A program made the translations under genes and the position numbers. A model generated the notes under the pieces. It was given only the letters and a program-made list of their open reading frames with translations, searched no databases and was not told the origin of the DNA. Shown piece after piece: positions 9,601 through 16,738 of a DNA stretch of 64,000 nt. Where the stretch lies: positions 744,001 to 808,000 of the forward strand of contig CBDBQH010000003.1 of assembly GCA_965208975.1 (NCBI GenBank), given 5' to 3'. Source of the stretch: G963663315 sp965208975 (GTDB lineage Bacteria > Pseudomonadota > Gammaproteobacteria > Arenicellales > Poriferihabitantaceae). Position 1 is the stretch's first letter; each line of letters opens with the position of its first letter.

Positions 9601-10495
9601 TGACCTGACGACGTTGGCGCCGTATGCACGGCGGGATATCAACGAGCGTCTGCATTTCTGGGGCACCGCCGGCCTGGGGCAAGGCAAGATGCGGCTGACG
9701 CTGGAAAGCGGAGACGCGCTACAATCGGATATCGACTGGCGCATGGCGGCGGTGGGCCTGGATGGAACATTGCTGGAGCCTGACTCAGAGAACGGCTTCG
9801 GTGTCGACGTGACGGGGGATATATTATGGATGCGTATCGCCTCAGAAGCGACAAGACAACTTGCGGCAACATCCGGGAAGACGACACGGCTACGCTTCGG
9901 ACTGGAAGGATTCCATCAGCGCCAGCTGGACTCCGGCAGGTACCTGCGTCCGTGGTTCGGACTGGGATTGCGCCATGACGGCGGCGATGCGGAGACGGGT
10001 TGGGGTCTTGAGATTGGGGGTGGACTGGATTGGTCGGATCCCATGCGTGGCCTGGGTGTCTCGATCAAGGGTCGGACTCTGGCGTTGCACGAGGACGGGA
10101 ACTTCCGGGATTGGGGCTTCGCGATACCCGTTGTCTACGACCCGTCTCCTGAGACGGAAACCGGGTTTTCCGCATGGGCTGAACCACGGATTCGAGGCGC
10201 GTCCTCAGGGGGAGTGAACGCTTTTCTCAGCCCTGGGGCCTTACCCGGCCTGCCGGAAACAGAAGGTGATGGAAGCTGGGAGTTGGGGATGTCCTACGGT
10301 CTGCCGCGCGGACGCGGCCTGGTCGGCAGTCCCTACATGACACTGGGTGGTAGAACGAGCAACAGCGCATCCGCGCAGGCTCGTCTCGGCTACCGGATTA
10401 AGCCGGACGCGCCCTACACGCCTGACCTGACTCTTGATCTCTGGACCGAACCCGGACACAACAGCGCCAGCTTCAACCTCGGATATCGGTGGTAG
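6686..10495 (+). CDS. Calx-beta-like repeat surface protein with autotransporter beta-barrel
   Basis: 1269 aa. A signal peptide covers about residues 1-24 (hydrophobic LFSGLILLLF, cleavage near VQAQ). The passenger has repeated immunoglobulin-like modules, each about 100 residues: repeated TYRVRLA, TFTTSNWN, and acidic ends VTVTDDD, as in Calx-beta and cadherin-like domains, which usually bind calcium. One module (about 535-640) is closer to canonical Calx-beta (SGTATASQDYEALSGT). A low-complexity Asp/Thr/Val-rich region follows. The C-terminal 330 or so residues alternate polar and hydrophobic residues (GSLTLWGRG, YARRDINERLHFWGTAGLG) and end in Phe-Asn-Leu-Gly-Tyr-Arg-Trp, an aromatic terminus as in outer-membrane barrels. 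Likely type V secretion, exposed at the cell surface. No strong ribosome site precedes the ATG. Confidence 0.85.
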   Translation: MVTIARYLFSGLILLLFMQDSVQAQTPSAGCTTHQHPAGCPEGQDMVFRLYTANGNNTAADITVQYIIYHPFGRATDPLKIDRHDYRIDDPAVFEKAQDGDTGYYYFKVTLPKGKSEVSFRIRALKDSRVERRESIRVQQLSVVSGNANIIPAISYSDRWITDTPPRILISPELLPVTEGSTATYRVRLAALPTNTVTVDISGHSGSDLTLDKTRLIFTTSNWNRTQPVTVTASADADTADDTVTLTHTASGGGYGSVTEDLTVTVTDDDIPKVLVSPVKMTVKEGKAGTYRVRLATPPTMDVTITVNAENGVTVNRSGGVAGSSQTLTFTTSNWNQAQTVTVRATDDNDANDETVMIRHTSTSSDPGYNELPIDPVTVTVTDDDMPGIFITAQRVNGIHAASTGLIRAPEGETVRITVIASPTPPTDITVSLNVVDAENSDFLENTEEGNREIMILAGKRNATFDLEIIDDHIDEPDGEVTVTVADSPSTYTVRLNTVRILALDNDDPATADRPVNNEVVTPLAEFEKASAIIAEGNWTVDMALSITPAPASDITLAYSVSGTATASQDYEALSGTVAVVRGETSATIPVTLIDDLIPETSETIVLTLTDGEYYDLGTTYSTTITITDSDNKVLAEQVARLALTRLGRTVAQQTLDGISARLRDIGTDRNAGIERSTAGQALPIPVPAPELEPEDSGKEMILRHTASGGGYDSLTADVAVTIGNAPAFPVEAPETAVTEDAPDAPDAPTMTLTPGSTKPLTVKLNVADATDDKRSQTVTIKTGKTGNINEVATVNVTEDDGNYTVTLGNQPTAEVTVTVNADSGVTVNVTLNKSPDTTDTATVNDAPPSLVVAPNIDAPDSVEKTVPWPTESDDAGEPRTLTREEVVTETSFTMTQDLEADGSLTLWGRGARSDFAGRSDAVSLEGGEVTGFMLGADRTKEDWLAGLMVSQNRGEVEYRQNESDAEGKIKIDLTTLAPYARRDINERLHFWGTAGLGQGKMRLTLESGDALQSDIDWRMAAVGLDGTLLEPDSENGFGVDVTGDILWMRIASEATRQLAATSGKTTRLRFGLEGFHQRQLDSGRYLRPWFGLGLRHDGGDAETGWGLEIGGGLDWSDPMRGLGVSIKGRTLALHEDGNFRDWGFAIPVVYDPSPETETGFSAWAEPRIRGASSGGVNAFLSPGALPGLPETEGDGSWELGMSYGLPRGRGLVGSPYMTLGGRTSNSASAQARLGYRIKPDAPYTPDLTLDLWTEPGHNSASFNLGYRW

Positions 10496-10538
10496 CCTGT
10501 GCCACTCCGAGAAGCGCGCGCAGCGGATATAGCGGGAA

Positions 10539-10924
10539 TCAGGAGAAAAGCCCGGACAAGCGCGATATTGCGGCATCCACAAGCTCCCTCGAAAGCTCCT
10601 TGTGGGTGACCATTCTGATCGGGTGACGATCGCCAAACAGCACGTTTTGCCGTCTCGCAAACTCATAAAAACCATCATAATTCCCATCTTTCAGGTTAAA
10701 GAAAACCATATTGGTATTGGCTTGTCCGGTGGTTAATTGAATACCGTCAATCTGCTCCAGTTGTGCATGCAAATGATTGGCGAGTTGATGATCTTCAGCC
10801 AGGCGCTCCACATTATTTTCCAGCGCGAACAATCCCGCGGCGGCCAGTATTCCGGATTGCCTCATGCCACCGCCAACCGTCTTGCGCCAGCGCCGGGCGA
10901 TTTCAATGAATCCGGCAGAGCCGG
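10539..10924 (-). pseudogene. Duplicate 3' fragment of the threonine aldolase gene
   Basis: Bases 10546-10924 match 971-1349 with only two visible differences (10550 and 10910). They encode the last 125 or so residues of LtaE, running into a new stop a few codons later. The 5' two-thirds, including the PLP lysine, is absent. The left junction abuts the tail of the autotransporter region and the right junction abuts the promoter of the Mrp operon. Confidence 0.93.
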
Positions 10925-10927
10925 GGG

Positions 10928-10955
10928 TTGCGTAATCAGGAGAATTGATTATATT
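10928..10955 (+). promoter_or_regulatory. Promoter of the Mrp operon
   Basis: TTGCGT (10928-10933), a 16-bp spacer and TATATT (10950-10955) lie just upstream of mnhE. The -35 box starts 4 bp after the end of the duplicated ltaE fragment, so the junction stopped at the promoter or created it. Confidence 0.45.
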
Positions 10956-10976
10956 TCCCTATTGCCTCAGGATACA

Positions 10977-11489
10977 ATGTCATTAACCATTCCAGTAGAA
11001 CATGCAATGAACTTTCGTCATCACATTACTCTGCTTACGGTCCTGCTGACAACGTGGTTCTTGTTATCAGGACTCAGTCACACTTCCGGCTTGTTGTTCG
11101 GGCTTGGATTGCTGTCCTGTGTCATTTGCCTGATCATTTATCATCGTATCCACACTGAAACCGGCTTGACCGCTCTGTCGCTGGCTCCGTTGCCACTGCT
11201 CCGATACACTGGATGGTTGTTGCTCGAGATCGTCAAATCCAATTTTGTAGTAATCCGGGCGATTGTCACCGGCCAGAGGATTTCTCCGCAAATATTCGAA
11301 GTGGAAACATCGACCCTGGATGAGCTCGGTCAAGTCATCTACGCCAACTCGATCACCCTGACGCCGGGCACGGTCAGTACGGATGTGACCGAAGGTAAAA
11401 TCCAGGTTCACGGGCTTTTGGAGGATGCCGAAGGCAGTTTTTCCGATAACCGGATGCTGGAGCGGGTGAGAAAACTGGTTTCCGGTTAG
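10977..11489 (+). CDS. mnhE: Mrp-type Na+/H+ antiporter subunit E
   Basis: 170 aa from the ATG at 10977, which has AGGA at a suitable distance. An internal ATG at 11007 gives 160 aa and begins right at the first hydrophobic segment. Open frame to the left runs into the ltaE fragment and is ignored. Two membrane segments (about 15-60) are followed by a soluble domain with IVKSNFVVIRAIVTG and ANSITLTPGTVSTDV, which are characteristic of MnhE/MrpE. It is the first gene of an operon running to 18417. It assists assembly of the cation/proton antiporter; it does not itself carry the proton path. Confidence 0.9.
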   Translation: MSLTIPVEHAMNFRHHITLLTVLLTTWFLLSGLSHTSGLLFGLGLLSCVICLIIYHRIHTETGLTALSLAPLPLLRYTGWLLLEIVKSNFVVIRAIVTGQRISPQIFEVETSTLDELGQVIYANSITLTPGTVSTDVTEGKIQVHGLLEDAEGSFSDNRMLERVRKLVSG

Positions 11490-11508
11490 AACAAGTTATA
11501 ATTACTAT

Positions 11509-11796
11509 ATGGAAATATTGTATTTTATGGTTCTGTTGGCGCTCCTTGCGTCCATGTTGTGCTCGTTGGCGCGTACCGGCTTGGGCCCCACCTGGTTTGA
11601 CCGGGCAATTTCAGTAAACGCCTTTACCACCCAAATAATTCTGGCGATTTCCGTCTGGCTGTTCGCGGTCGGTCATCCGCAATATATTGACATCGCGCTG
11701 CTTTACGGATTGATCAACTATGTCGGAACACTGGCATTGATCCACTGTCTCAATCGCCGGATGACCGCAAAAACCCCGGACACAACAAATGACTGA
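11509..11796 (+). CDS. mnhF: Mrp-type antiporter subunit F
   Basis: 95 aa, three predicted membrane helices. The segment GPTWFDRAISVNAFTTQ is the conserved MnhF/MrpF loop. It starts 19 bp after mnhE and overlaps mnhG by 8 bp. Small accessory subunit of the multisubunit Na+/H+ antiporter in the inner membrane. Confidence 0.9.
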   Translation: MEILYFMVLLALLASMLCSLARTGLGPTWFDRAISVNAFTTQIILAISVWLFAVGHPQYIDIALLYGLINYVGTLALIHCLNRRMTAKTPDTTND

Positions 11797-12091
11797 ACTG
11801 TTCGGAGGGGCGTTTTTAATCCTGGGTTCAGTGGTCGTACTGGTTGGCAGTCTGGGCCTGCTGCGGTTGCCCGATGGCTTCAGCCGGCTTCACGCCGTCG
11901 GTGTAATCGACACACTGGGAGCATGGCTTGTGTTACTGGGTCTTCTGATTCTATCGACTTCAGTGGTCGTCGCGTTCAAGGTCCTCCTGTTGGTCATCCT
12001 GTTATTTTTCCTGTCCCCCGTGAACTCTCACGGACTGGCGCGAACCGCTCTGAAGTCCGGCCTGCGCTCCTTGACCGGCAAGCCATCGTGA
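11789..12091 (+). CDS. mnhG: Mrp-type antiporter subunit G
   Basis: 100 aa, three hydrophobic segments. LGLLRLPDGFSRLHA is the hallmark of MnhG/MrpG (usually RxPDxxxRxHA). It overlaps mnhF by 8 bp, and the next gene starts 13 bp later. Small membrane subunit of the same antiporter. Confidence 0.9.
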   Translation: MTELFGGAFLILGSVVVLVGSLGLLRLPDGFSRLHAVGVIDTLGAWLVLLGLLILSTSVVVAFKVLLLVILLFFLSPVNSHGLARTALKSGLRSLTGKPS

Positions 12092-12104
12092 ACCAGTCCA
12101 TTCA

Positions 12105-13094
12105 ATGATTGACAGTATCAACATCGCAATGGACTTGGGCCTGCTCGGCCTGTTGCTGGCCTGCGCCCTGTTGATTTTGCGAAGCGGAAGCCTGCTCGCG
12201 ATTACCTTATTATCCGCCGCCTACAGCCTGATCCTCTGCACTCTTTTCGTGATTCTGGATGCGGTGGATGTCGCCTTTACGGAAGCCGCGGTAGGCGCCG
12301 GAATTTCCACCGTTCTGCTCCTGGCCGTGATTCGGCGCCGGGATGAATTCCTGCATACTCCCCGCTGGCCCTCCGCGATCTCGGTTGTAGTCGGGTTGGG
12401 CCTGGGAGCGCTATTGATAGTCGGAACACTGGATATGCCAATGTACGGCGACCCGCTGGCACCGGTTCATTTACACCTTGCGCCGCGATTCATCGGCCAA
12501 TCCGGTATGGAAATCGGCATCCCCAATGTCGTGACATCGGTACTGGCCAGTTACCGCGGCTACGATACACTCGGCGAGGTAGTCGTGATTTTCACTGCCG
12601 GTCTTGCGGTACTGTTGCTGCTTCCCTGCGGCAATACGGATACAGACAAGGAATCCGGACAACGCCAGAATGACATCACTGCAACCAATCCAGTCCTGAA
12701 GACGGCCCTGCTCCGCATCATCCCGCTGGTTTTACTGTTCGCCCTGTATGTACAGTTTCATGGTGACTATGGTCCCGGCGGCGGATTTCAGGCCGGCGTG
12801 ATATTCGGCGCCGGGATGATTACCTACGGCCTGCTGCGCGGTTCAACCAGGTTGCTGGCTATTGTGAGCGAACGCTGGATTTCCAACGGCATGGCAATCG
12901 GCGCGCTGCTGTATGCCGGCGCCGGCGTGGCGGCAATGTGGCGCGGTGGAAATTTCCTCGATTATTCCACCCTGGCCAGTACTGCGACAGGCGGACAACA
13001 TATCGGTATTTTGCTGATTGAACTCGGTGTTGGAATCACCGTCGCGTTTACCATGATTTCCCTTTTCATCTGTTTCGCCCGCAATCAGGATTGA
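12105..13094 (+). CDS. mnhB: Mrp-type antiporter subunit B with N-terminal DUF4040-like domain
   Basis: 329 aa, longer than classic MnhB (about 140). The N-terminal part (about 1-175) is hydrophobic with FTEAAVGAGISTVLLLAVIRRR, as in the DUF4040/MbhD-type domain that in other bacteria forms the C-terminal end of MnhA. The C-terminal part (about 195-325) is MnhB proper, with HGDYGPGGGFQAGVIFGAG. So part of subunit A appears to have moved onto subunit B, as in several gammaproteobacterial and archaeal Mbh-like operons. It overlaps mnhC by 4 bp. Confidence 0.87.
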   Translation: MIDSINIAMDLGLLGLLLACALLILRSGSLLAITLLSAAYSLILCTLFVILDAVDVAFTEAAVGAGISTVLLLAVIRRRDEFLHTPRWPSAISVVVGLGLGALLIVGTLDMPMYGDPLAPVHLHLAPRFIGQSGMEIGIPNVVTSVLASYRGYDTLGEVVVIFTAGLAVLLLLPCGNTDTDKESGQRQNDITATNPVLKTALLRIIPLVLLFALYVQFHGDYGPGGGFQAGVIFGAGMITYGLLRGSTRLLAIVSERWISNGMAIGALLYAGAGVAAMWRGGNFLDYSTLASTATGGQHIGILLIELGVGITVAFTMISLFICFARNQD

Positions 13095-13486
13095 CTGTGG
13101 TGGATACGGCTCTATCTCATTGGATACCGGGACTGCTCAACTACTGGGTCGCCGTTACCCTGTTTGCGCTGGGTCTGGTCATCGTCATTGACAGCCACAA
13201 CATGATCAAGAAACTGATCGGACTGGGCCTGTTTCAATCCGCGGTATTTTTGCTGTTTATCACCATGGGCAAAGTGTCGGGCGGTCACCCGCCGATTCTG
13301 GAGCCATCCATTGAAACCTACAGCAACCCCCTGCCCCATGTATTGATTCTGACCGCCATTGTCGTCGGTGTGGCGACCACGGCGCTTGGACTCGCGCTGG
13401 TGGTGCGGATTCGCCGCGTTTACGGAACCGCCGATGAGAATGAAATCCAGCACAACCCGGACGTGGAACCGGAAATTATTCCATGA
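13091..13486 (+). CDS. mnhC: Mrp-type antiporter subunit C (NuoK-like)
   Basis: 131 aa with three membrane helices. Conserved stretches include KKLIGLGLFQSAVFLLF and PLPHVLILTAIVVGVATTALG, which match MnhC/NuoK. It overlaps the flanking genes by 4 bp on both sides, indicating translational coupling. It sits beside the D-type subunits in the membrane arm. Confidence 0.92.
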   Translation: MTVVDTALSHWIPGLLNYWVAVTLFALGLVIVIDSHNMIKKLIGLGLFQSAVFLLFITMGKVSGGHPPILEPSIETYSNPLPHVLILTAIVVGVATTALGLALVVRIRRVYGTADENEIQHNPDVEPEIIP

Positions 13487-14985
13487 CTCTGCTCACCGCC
13501 AGCCATTTACCAGTGTTGCAGGTAATTGTGCCGATGTTGCTGGCGCCGTTTTGTATCGTGATTGGCAAGCGGACGGTGGCTCGCGGTTTCATGCTGACCG
13601 CCGCCATCGTGATGTTCGGGATCAGTGCGACGCTGATGGCGGGTGTACTGGATGGTCACCACTACATCTATGAACTGGGCGGCTGGGCAGCCCCCTGGGG
13701 CATCGAATATATCGTCGATCACGTCACCGCGTTCGTGCTTTTGACCATCAATCTGGTGCACCTGCTGGCCGCGGTTTTCTGTCTCTCCGGCAACCATTGC
13801 AATGCCGCTACCACCCGCCCCGCTTTTTTCGCGGCGTGGTTACTGTGTATCGCCGGATTAAATGGCATGGTGGTCACCAACGATGCCTTCAACCTGTTCG
13901 TGTTTCTCGAAATCTCATCGCTGGCAACTTATGTGCTGATCAGCTGTGGCCGCGACCACCGGGCGCTGCTCGCGGCATACCGCTACCTGATTATGGGCGC
14001 CGTCGGCGCGACCTTCATACTGCTTTCGGTCGGGCTTTTATACATGCAGACGGGAACATTGAATATCTCCGACCTGGCTGACCGGATTGCCGACCGGGGA
14101 GCGGATCGGACAATCATCATGGCTCTGTCATTTTTTGTGATTGGTATTGGTATCAAATGCGCCATATTTCCATTACATGACTGGTTACCGAATGCCTATC
14201 ACTACGCTCCGGCTCCGGTCACGGTTTTATTGTCCGGGACAGCGGCGAAGGTGGCGCTGTATGTACTGCTTCGTTTCCTGCACGACCTGTTCAGCGCCGA
14301 TTTCAGTATTCTGGCCATGCCGCTGGACTGGATACTGATCATCTGTGGCATTCTTGGTATGCTCATCCCGCCCCTGCTCGCATTGCGCGAATCCAGCCTC
14401 AAGCGGATGTTCGCCTGGTCCAGTGTGGGGCAGGTCTCCTATATTGTGGTCGGGGTCAGCCTCGGCACAACGGCGGGAGCCGCCGCCGCGCTGTTGCACC
14501 TGTTCAATCATTCGATCATCAAAGCCATGATCTTCATGGCGGTCGCAATTCTTGTTGCCAGAACCGGCACAGACAGGCTCAAACATCTCGGCAGTGTCGC
14601 CCATCATCATCGCTTTGTCTGCTATATTCTGCTGTTCGGCGGTCTCAGCCTGATCGGTCTCCCCGGTACAACCGGCTTTGTCAGCAAATGGGCGCTGGTG
14701 ACTGCGATAATCGACAAGGGTTCATGGTGGCTGGCGATTCCGGTATTGGCTGGTTCACTGGTCAGCGCCGCCTATATCTGGAGGATCGTGGAAATTCTGT
14801 GGGCAAACCCGGCACATCCGGAGTCTGGCGCACAATCCACCGCAATCCGGTTCGTCGAGTGGTTTCCGCTGGTTTTGATGACTGTTATCGGGCTCTGGTT
14901 TGGACTCAATGCGACCTGGCTGACCGGGGTCACGGAGCTGGCCGCGCACAGTCTGGTTAACCCCGACATCGGCGGGCTCAAGTAA
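13483..14985 (+). CDS. mnhD: Mrp-type antiporter subunit D, first copy (proton-translocating, NuoN/M-like)
   Basis: 500 aa, about 14 membrane helices. It carries the proton-channel residues of the family: Glu in FLEISSLATYVL (about 138), Lys in GIGIKCAIFPLHDWLPNAY (about 222), then APVTVLLSGTAAKVALYVLLR with a second lysine. It is the first of three such subunits in this operon. It overlaps mnhC by 4 bp and the next gene by 1 bp. Role: antiport-linked proton transfer across the inner membrane. Confidence 0.9.
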   Translation: MTLLTASHLPVLQVIVPMLLAPFCIVIGKRTVARGFMLTAAIVMFGISATLMAGVLDGHHYIYELGGWAAPWGIEYIVDHVTAFVLLTINLVHLLAAVFCLSGNHCNAATTRPAFFAAWLLCIAGLNGMVVTNDAFNLFVFLEISSLATYVLISCGRDHRALLAAYRYLIMGAVGATFILLSVGLLYMQTGTLNISDLADRIADRGADRTIIMALSFFVIGIGIKCAIFPLHDWLPNAYHYAPAPVTVLLSGTAAKVALYVLLRFLHDLFSADFSILAMPLDWILIICGILGMLIPPLLALRESSLKRMFAWSSVGQVSYIVVGVSLGTTAGAAAALLHLFNHSIIKAMIFMAVAILVARTGTDRLKHLGSVAHHHRFVCYILLFGGLSLIGLPGTTGFVSKWALVTAIIDKGSWWLAIPVLAGSLVSAAYIWRIVEILWANPAHPESGAQSTAIRFVEWFPLVLMTVIGLWFGLNATWLTGVTELAAHSLVNPDIGGLK

Positions 14986-16430
14986 TGTTGGCAGGGATAC
15001 TGCCCGGCCTGTGCGTCCTGTCTCCATTGCTCGGCGCCTGTGCGATAGTCGCTGGCAGAAAGGCGCCCGCAGCCCGGGATGCCGCGCTGATCATAACCGG
15101 ACTGGTCACCCTGCTCCTGCTGGTTATCCTGTTTGCGTATCGTGACCAATATCATCAGGCCCAGGTTCTGTTCCAGGTATTGCCCGGCCTGCGAATCGCC
15201 TTTCATGTCGAACCATTAGGGCTTACCTTTGCGCTTACCTCCGGTCTGTTATGGCCGATCACCTCGGTTTATGCCATCAGCTACCTGAAAGCGGGGAACG
15301 ATCAGCATCAGACTCGTTTCCACGCCCTGTTTTGTGTCGCCATTGGCAGTGTCATGGGCATCGCTTTTGCAGAAAACCTTTTTACCCTTTTCCTGTTTTA
15401 CGAGATACTGACTTTTTCCACCTGGCCTTTAGTCACTCACAGCCGTACCGCGGCCGCGCTTACCGCGGGTCGGGTTTATCTGGGTGTATTACTGACTACC
15501 TCGCTATTATTTTTTCTGCTCGCGATTGTACTGGTGAGCCGTTACGGTGAGGGACTTTCGTTCGTGTCCGGGGGAGTATTATCCGACACCTCACCGATTC
15601 TGGTCGGCCTCCTGATATTCCTGTTTCTGTTCGGCATCGGCAAAGCCGCGGTCATGCCCTTCCACCGCTGGCTGCCCAACGCCATGGTGGCGCCGGCTCC
15701 GGTCAGCGCCTTGTTGCATGCCGTGGCGGTCGTCAAGGCCGGCGTATTTTCCATTCTCAAGATCAGTGTCTACATTTTCGGTTTTGACACCCTGCAATCG
15801 CTGCCATTTCACGACCTGATTCTCTGGATTCCCGCAGTGACCATACTGCTGGCTTCAGCCATCGCCATGCGCCAGGATGACCTGAAGGCCCGCCTTGCCT
15901 ATTCAACCGTCAGTCAATTATCCTATATTGTGCTGGGAGCGTTGATGGCCAACCAGATGGCCATGACGGGCAGCGGACTACATATCACCATGCACGCATT
16001 CGGCAAAATCACCCTGTTCTTCTGCGCCGGCGCCATCATCATCCTTTCCGGCAAGACCCGAGTCTCGCAACTCGATGGGCTGGGCCGGGCCATGCCGTGG
16101 ACATTCGCCGCATTTTTCATCGCCTCGCTGTCAGTGGCCGGACTGCCGCCGGCGGGCGGCTTGTGGAGCAAGTGGTATCTGGCTCTGGGTACTCTGCAGC
16201 AGGGACAGATCGCCCTGCTGGCGGTACTGATGATCAGTTCATTGTTGAATGTGTATTACCTGACCACCATTCCATTACGAGCGTTTTTCCTGAAAGGTAA
16301 AAATTCGGGACAGTCTCTGGAAACCCGCCACGCAATGATTGTCCCGCTTGTGGTGACTGCGTTGATCAGCGTCGCGTTATTTTTCATCGCCGATGATCTG
16401 GCGGTATTCGTTCAACAGGTTGCGACATGA
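14985..16430 (+). CDS. NuoM/MrpD-like proton-translocating subunit, second copy
   Basis: 481 aa, polytopic. It shows the family's FYEILTFSTWPL (glutamate of helix 5), GIGKAAVMPFHRWLPNAM (lysine of helix 7), and APAPVSALLHAVAVVKAGVF with the helix-8 lysine. The LTFALTSGLLWPITSVYAISYL segment is typical of NuoM/MrpD. It overlaps its neighbours by 1 and 4 bp. Having several D/A-like subunits resembles Mbh/Mbx-type or duplicated Mrp systems more than the single MnhA plus MnhD layout. Confidence 0.87.
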   Translation: MLAGILPGLCVLSPLLGACAIVAGRKAPAARDAALIITGLVTLLLLVILFAYRDQYHQAQVLFQVLPGLRIAFHVEPLGLTFALTSGLLWPITSVYAISYLKAGNDQHQTRFHALFCVAIGSVMGIAFAENLFTLFLFYEILTFSTWPLVTHSRTAAALTAGRVYLGVLLTTSLLFFLLAIVLVSRYGEGLSFVSGGVLSDTSPILVGLLIFLFLFGIGKAAVMPFHRWLPNAMVAPAPVSALLHAVAVVKAGVFSILKISVYIFGFDTLQSLPFHDLILWIPAVTILLASAIAMRQDDLKARLAYSTVSQLSYIVLGALMANQMAMTGSGLHITMHAFGKITLFFCAGAIIILSGKTRVSQLDGLGRAMPWTFAAFFIASLSVAGLPPAGGLWSKWYLALGTLQQGQIALLAVLMISSLLNVYYLTTIPLRAFFLKGKNSGQSLETRHAMIVPLVVTALISVALFFIADDLAVFVQQVAT

Positions 16431-16738
16431 CGGCTCAAAAAACGGATAGCATGGCTGCACGATTCAGGCAACTGCCCGCCTCACTACGCAACGGCCTGAG
16501 CGGATTTTTCGGGTTGTGTGGACTCCTGGTTTTACTGGATCTGATTGTGGCGAAACATGGCGACCACTGGTGGGTCTTTTTCGGCTTCACCTGCCTGTTC
16601 GGCTTCGTCGCCTGTGTCGTACTGGTGCTGGCCGCAACCTGGATGAGAAAGCCGCTGATGCGCGATGAACAATACTACGACCGCAAGCCGGAATCAGAAT
16701 CGGAGCCGGAGTCAGAATCAGGAGCGAAACCGAAATGA
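16427..16738 (+). CDS. Small two-helix membrane protein of the Mrp operon
   Basis: 103 aa. Two hydrophobic segments (about 24-45 and 50-75) sit between a basic N-terminus and a highly charged tail made of Glu-Ser-Glu-Pro repeats. It overlaps the genes on both sides by 4 bp, so it is surely part of the operon. I do not recognise the family. Possibly an assembly or interface subunit; that is inferred only from its position. Confidence 0.75.
   Translation: MTAQKTDSMAARFRQLPASLRNGLSGFFGLCGLLVLLDLIVAKHGDHWWVFFGFTCLFGFVACVVLVLAATWMRKPLMRDEQYYDRKPESESEPESESGAKPK

Noticed and set aside
9094..9744. Long open frame on the minus strand opposite the autotransporter
   Set aside because: Serine/arginine/proline-rich sequence without any domain look, fully antisense to a well-supported gene; typical shadow of high-GC repeats.
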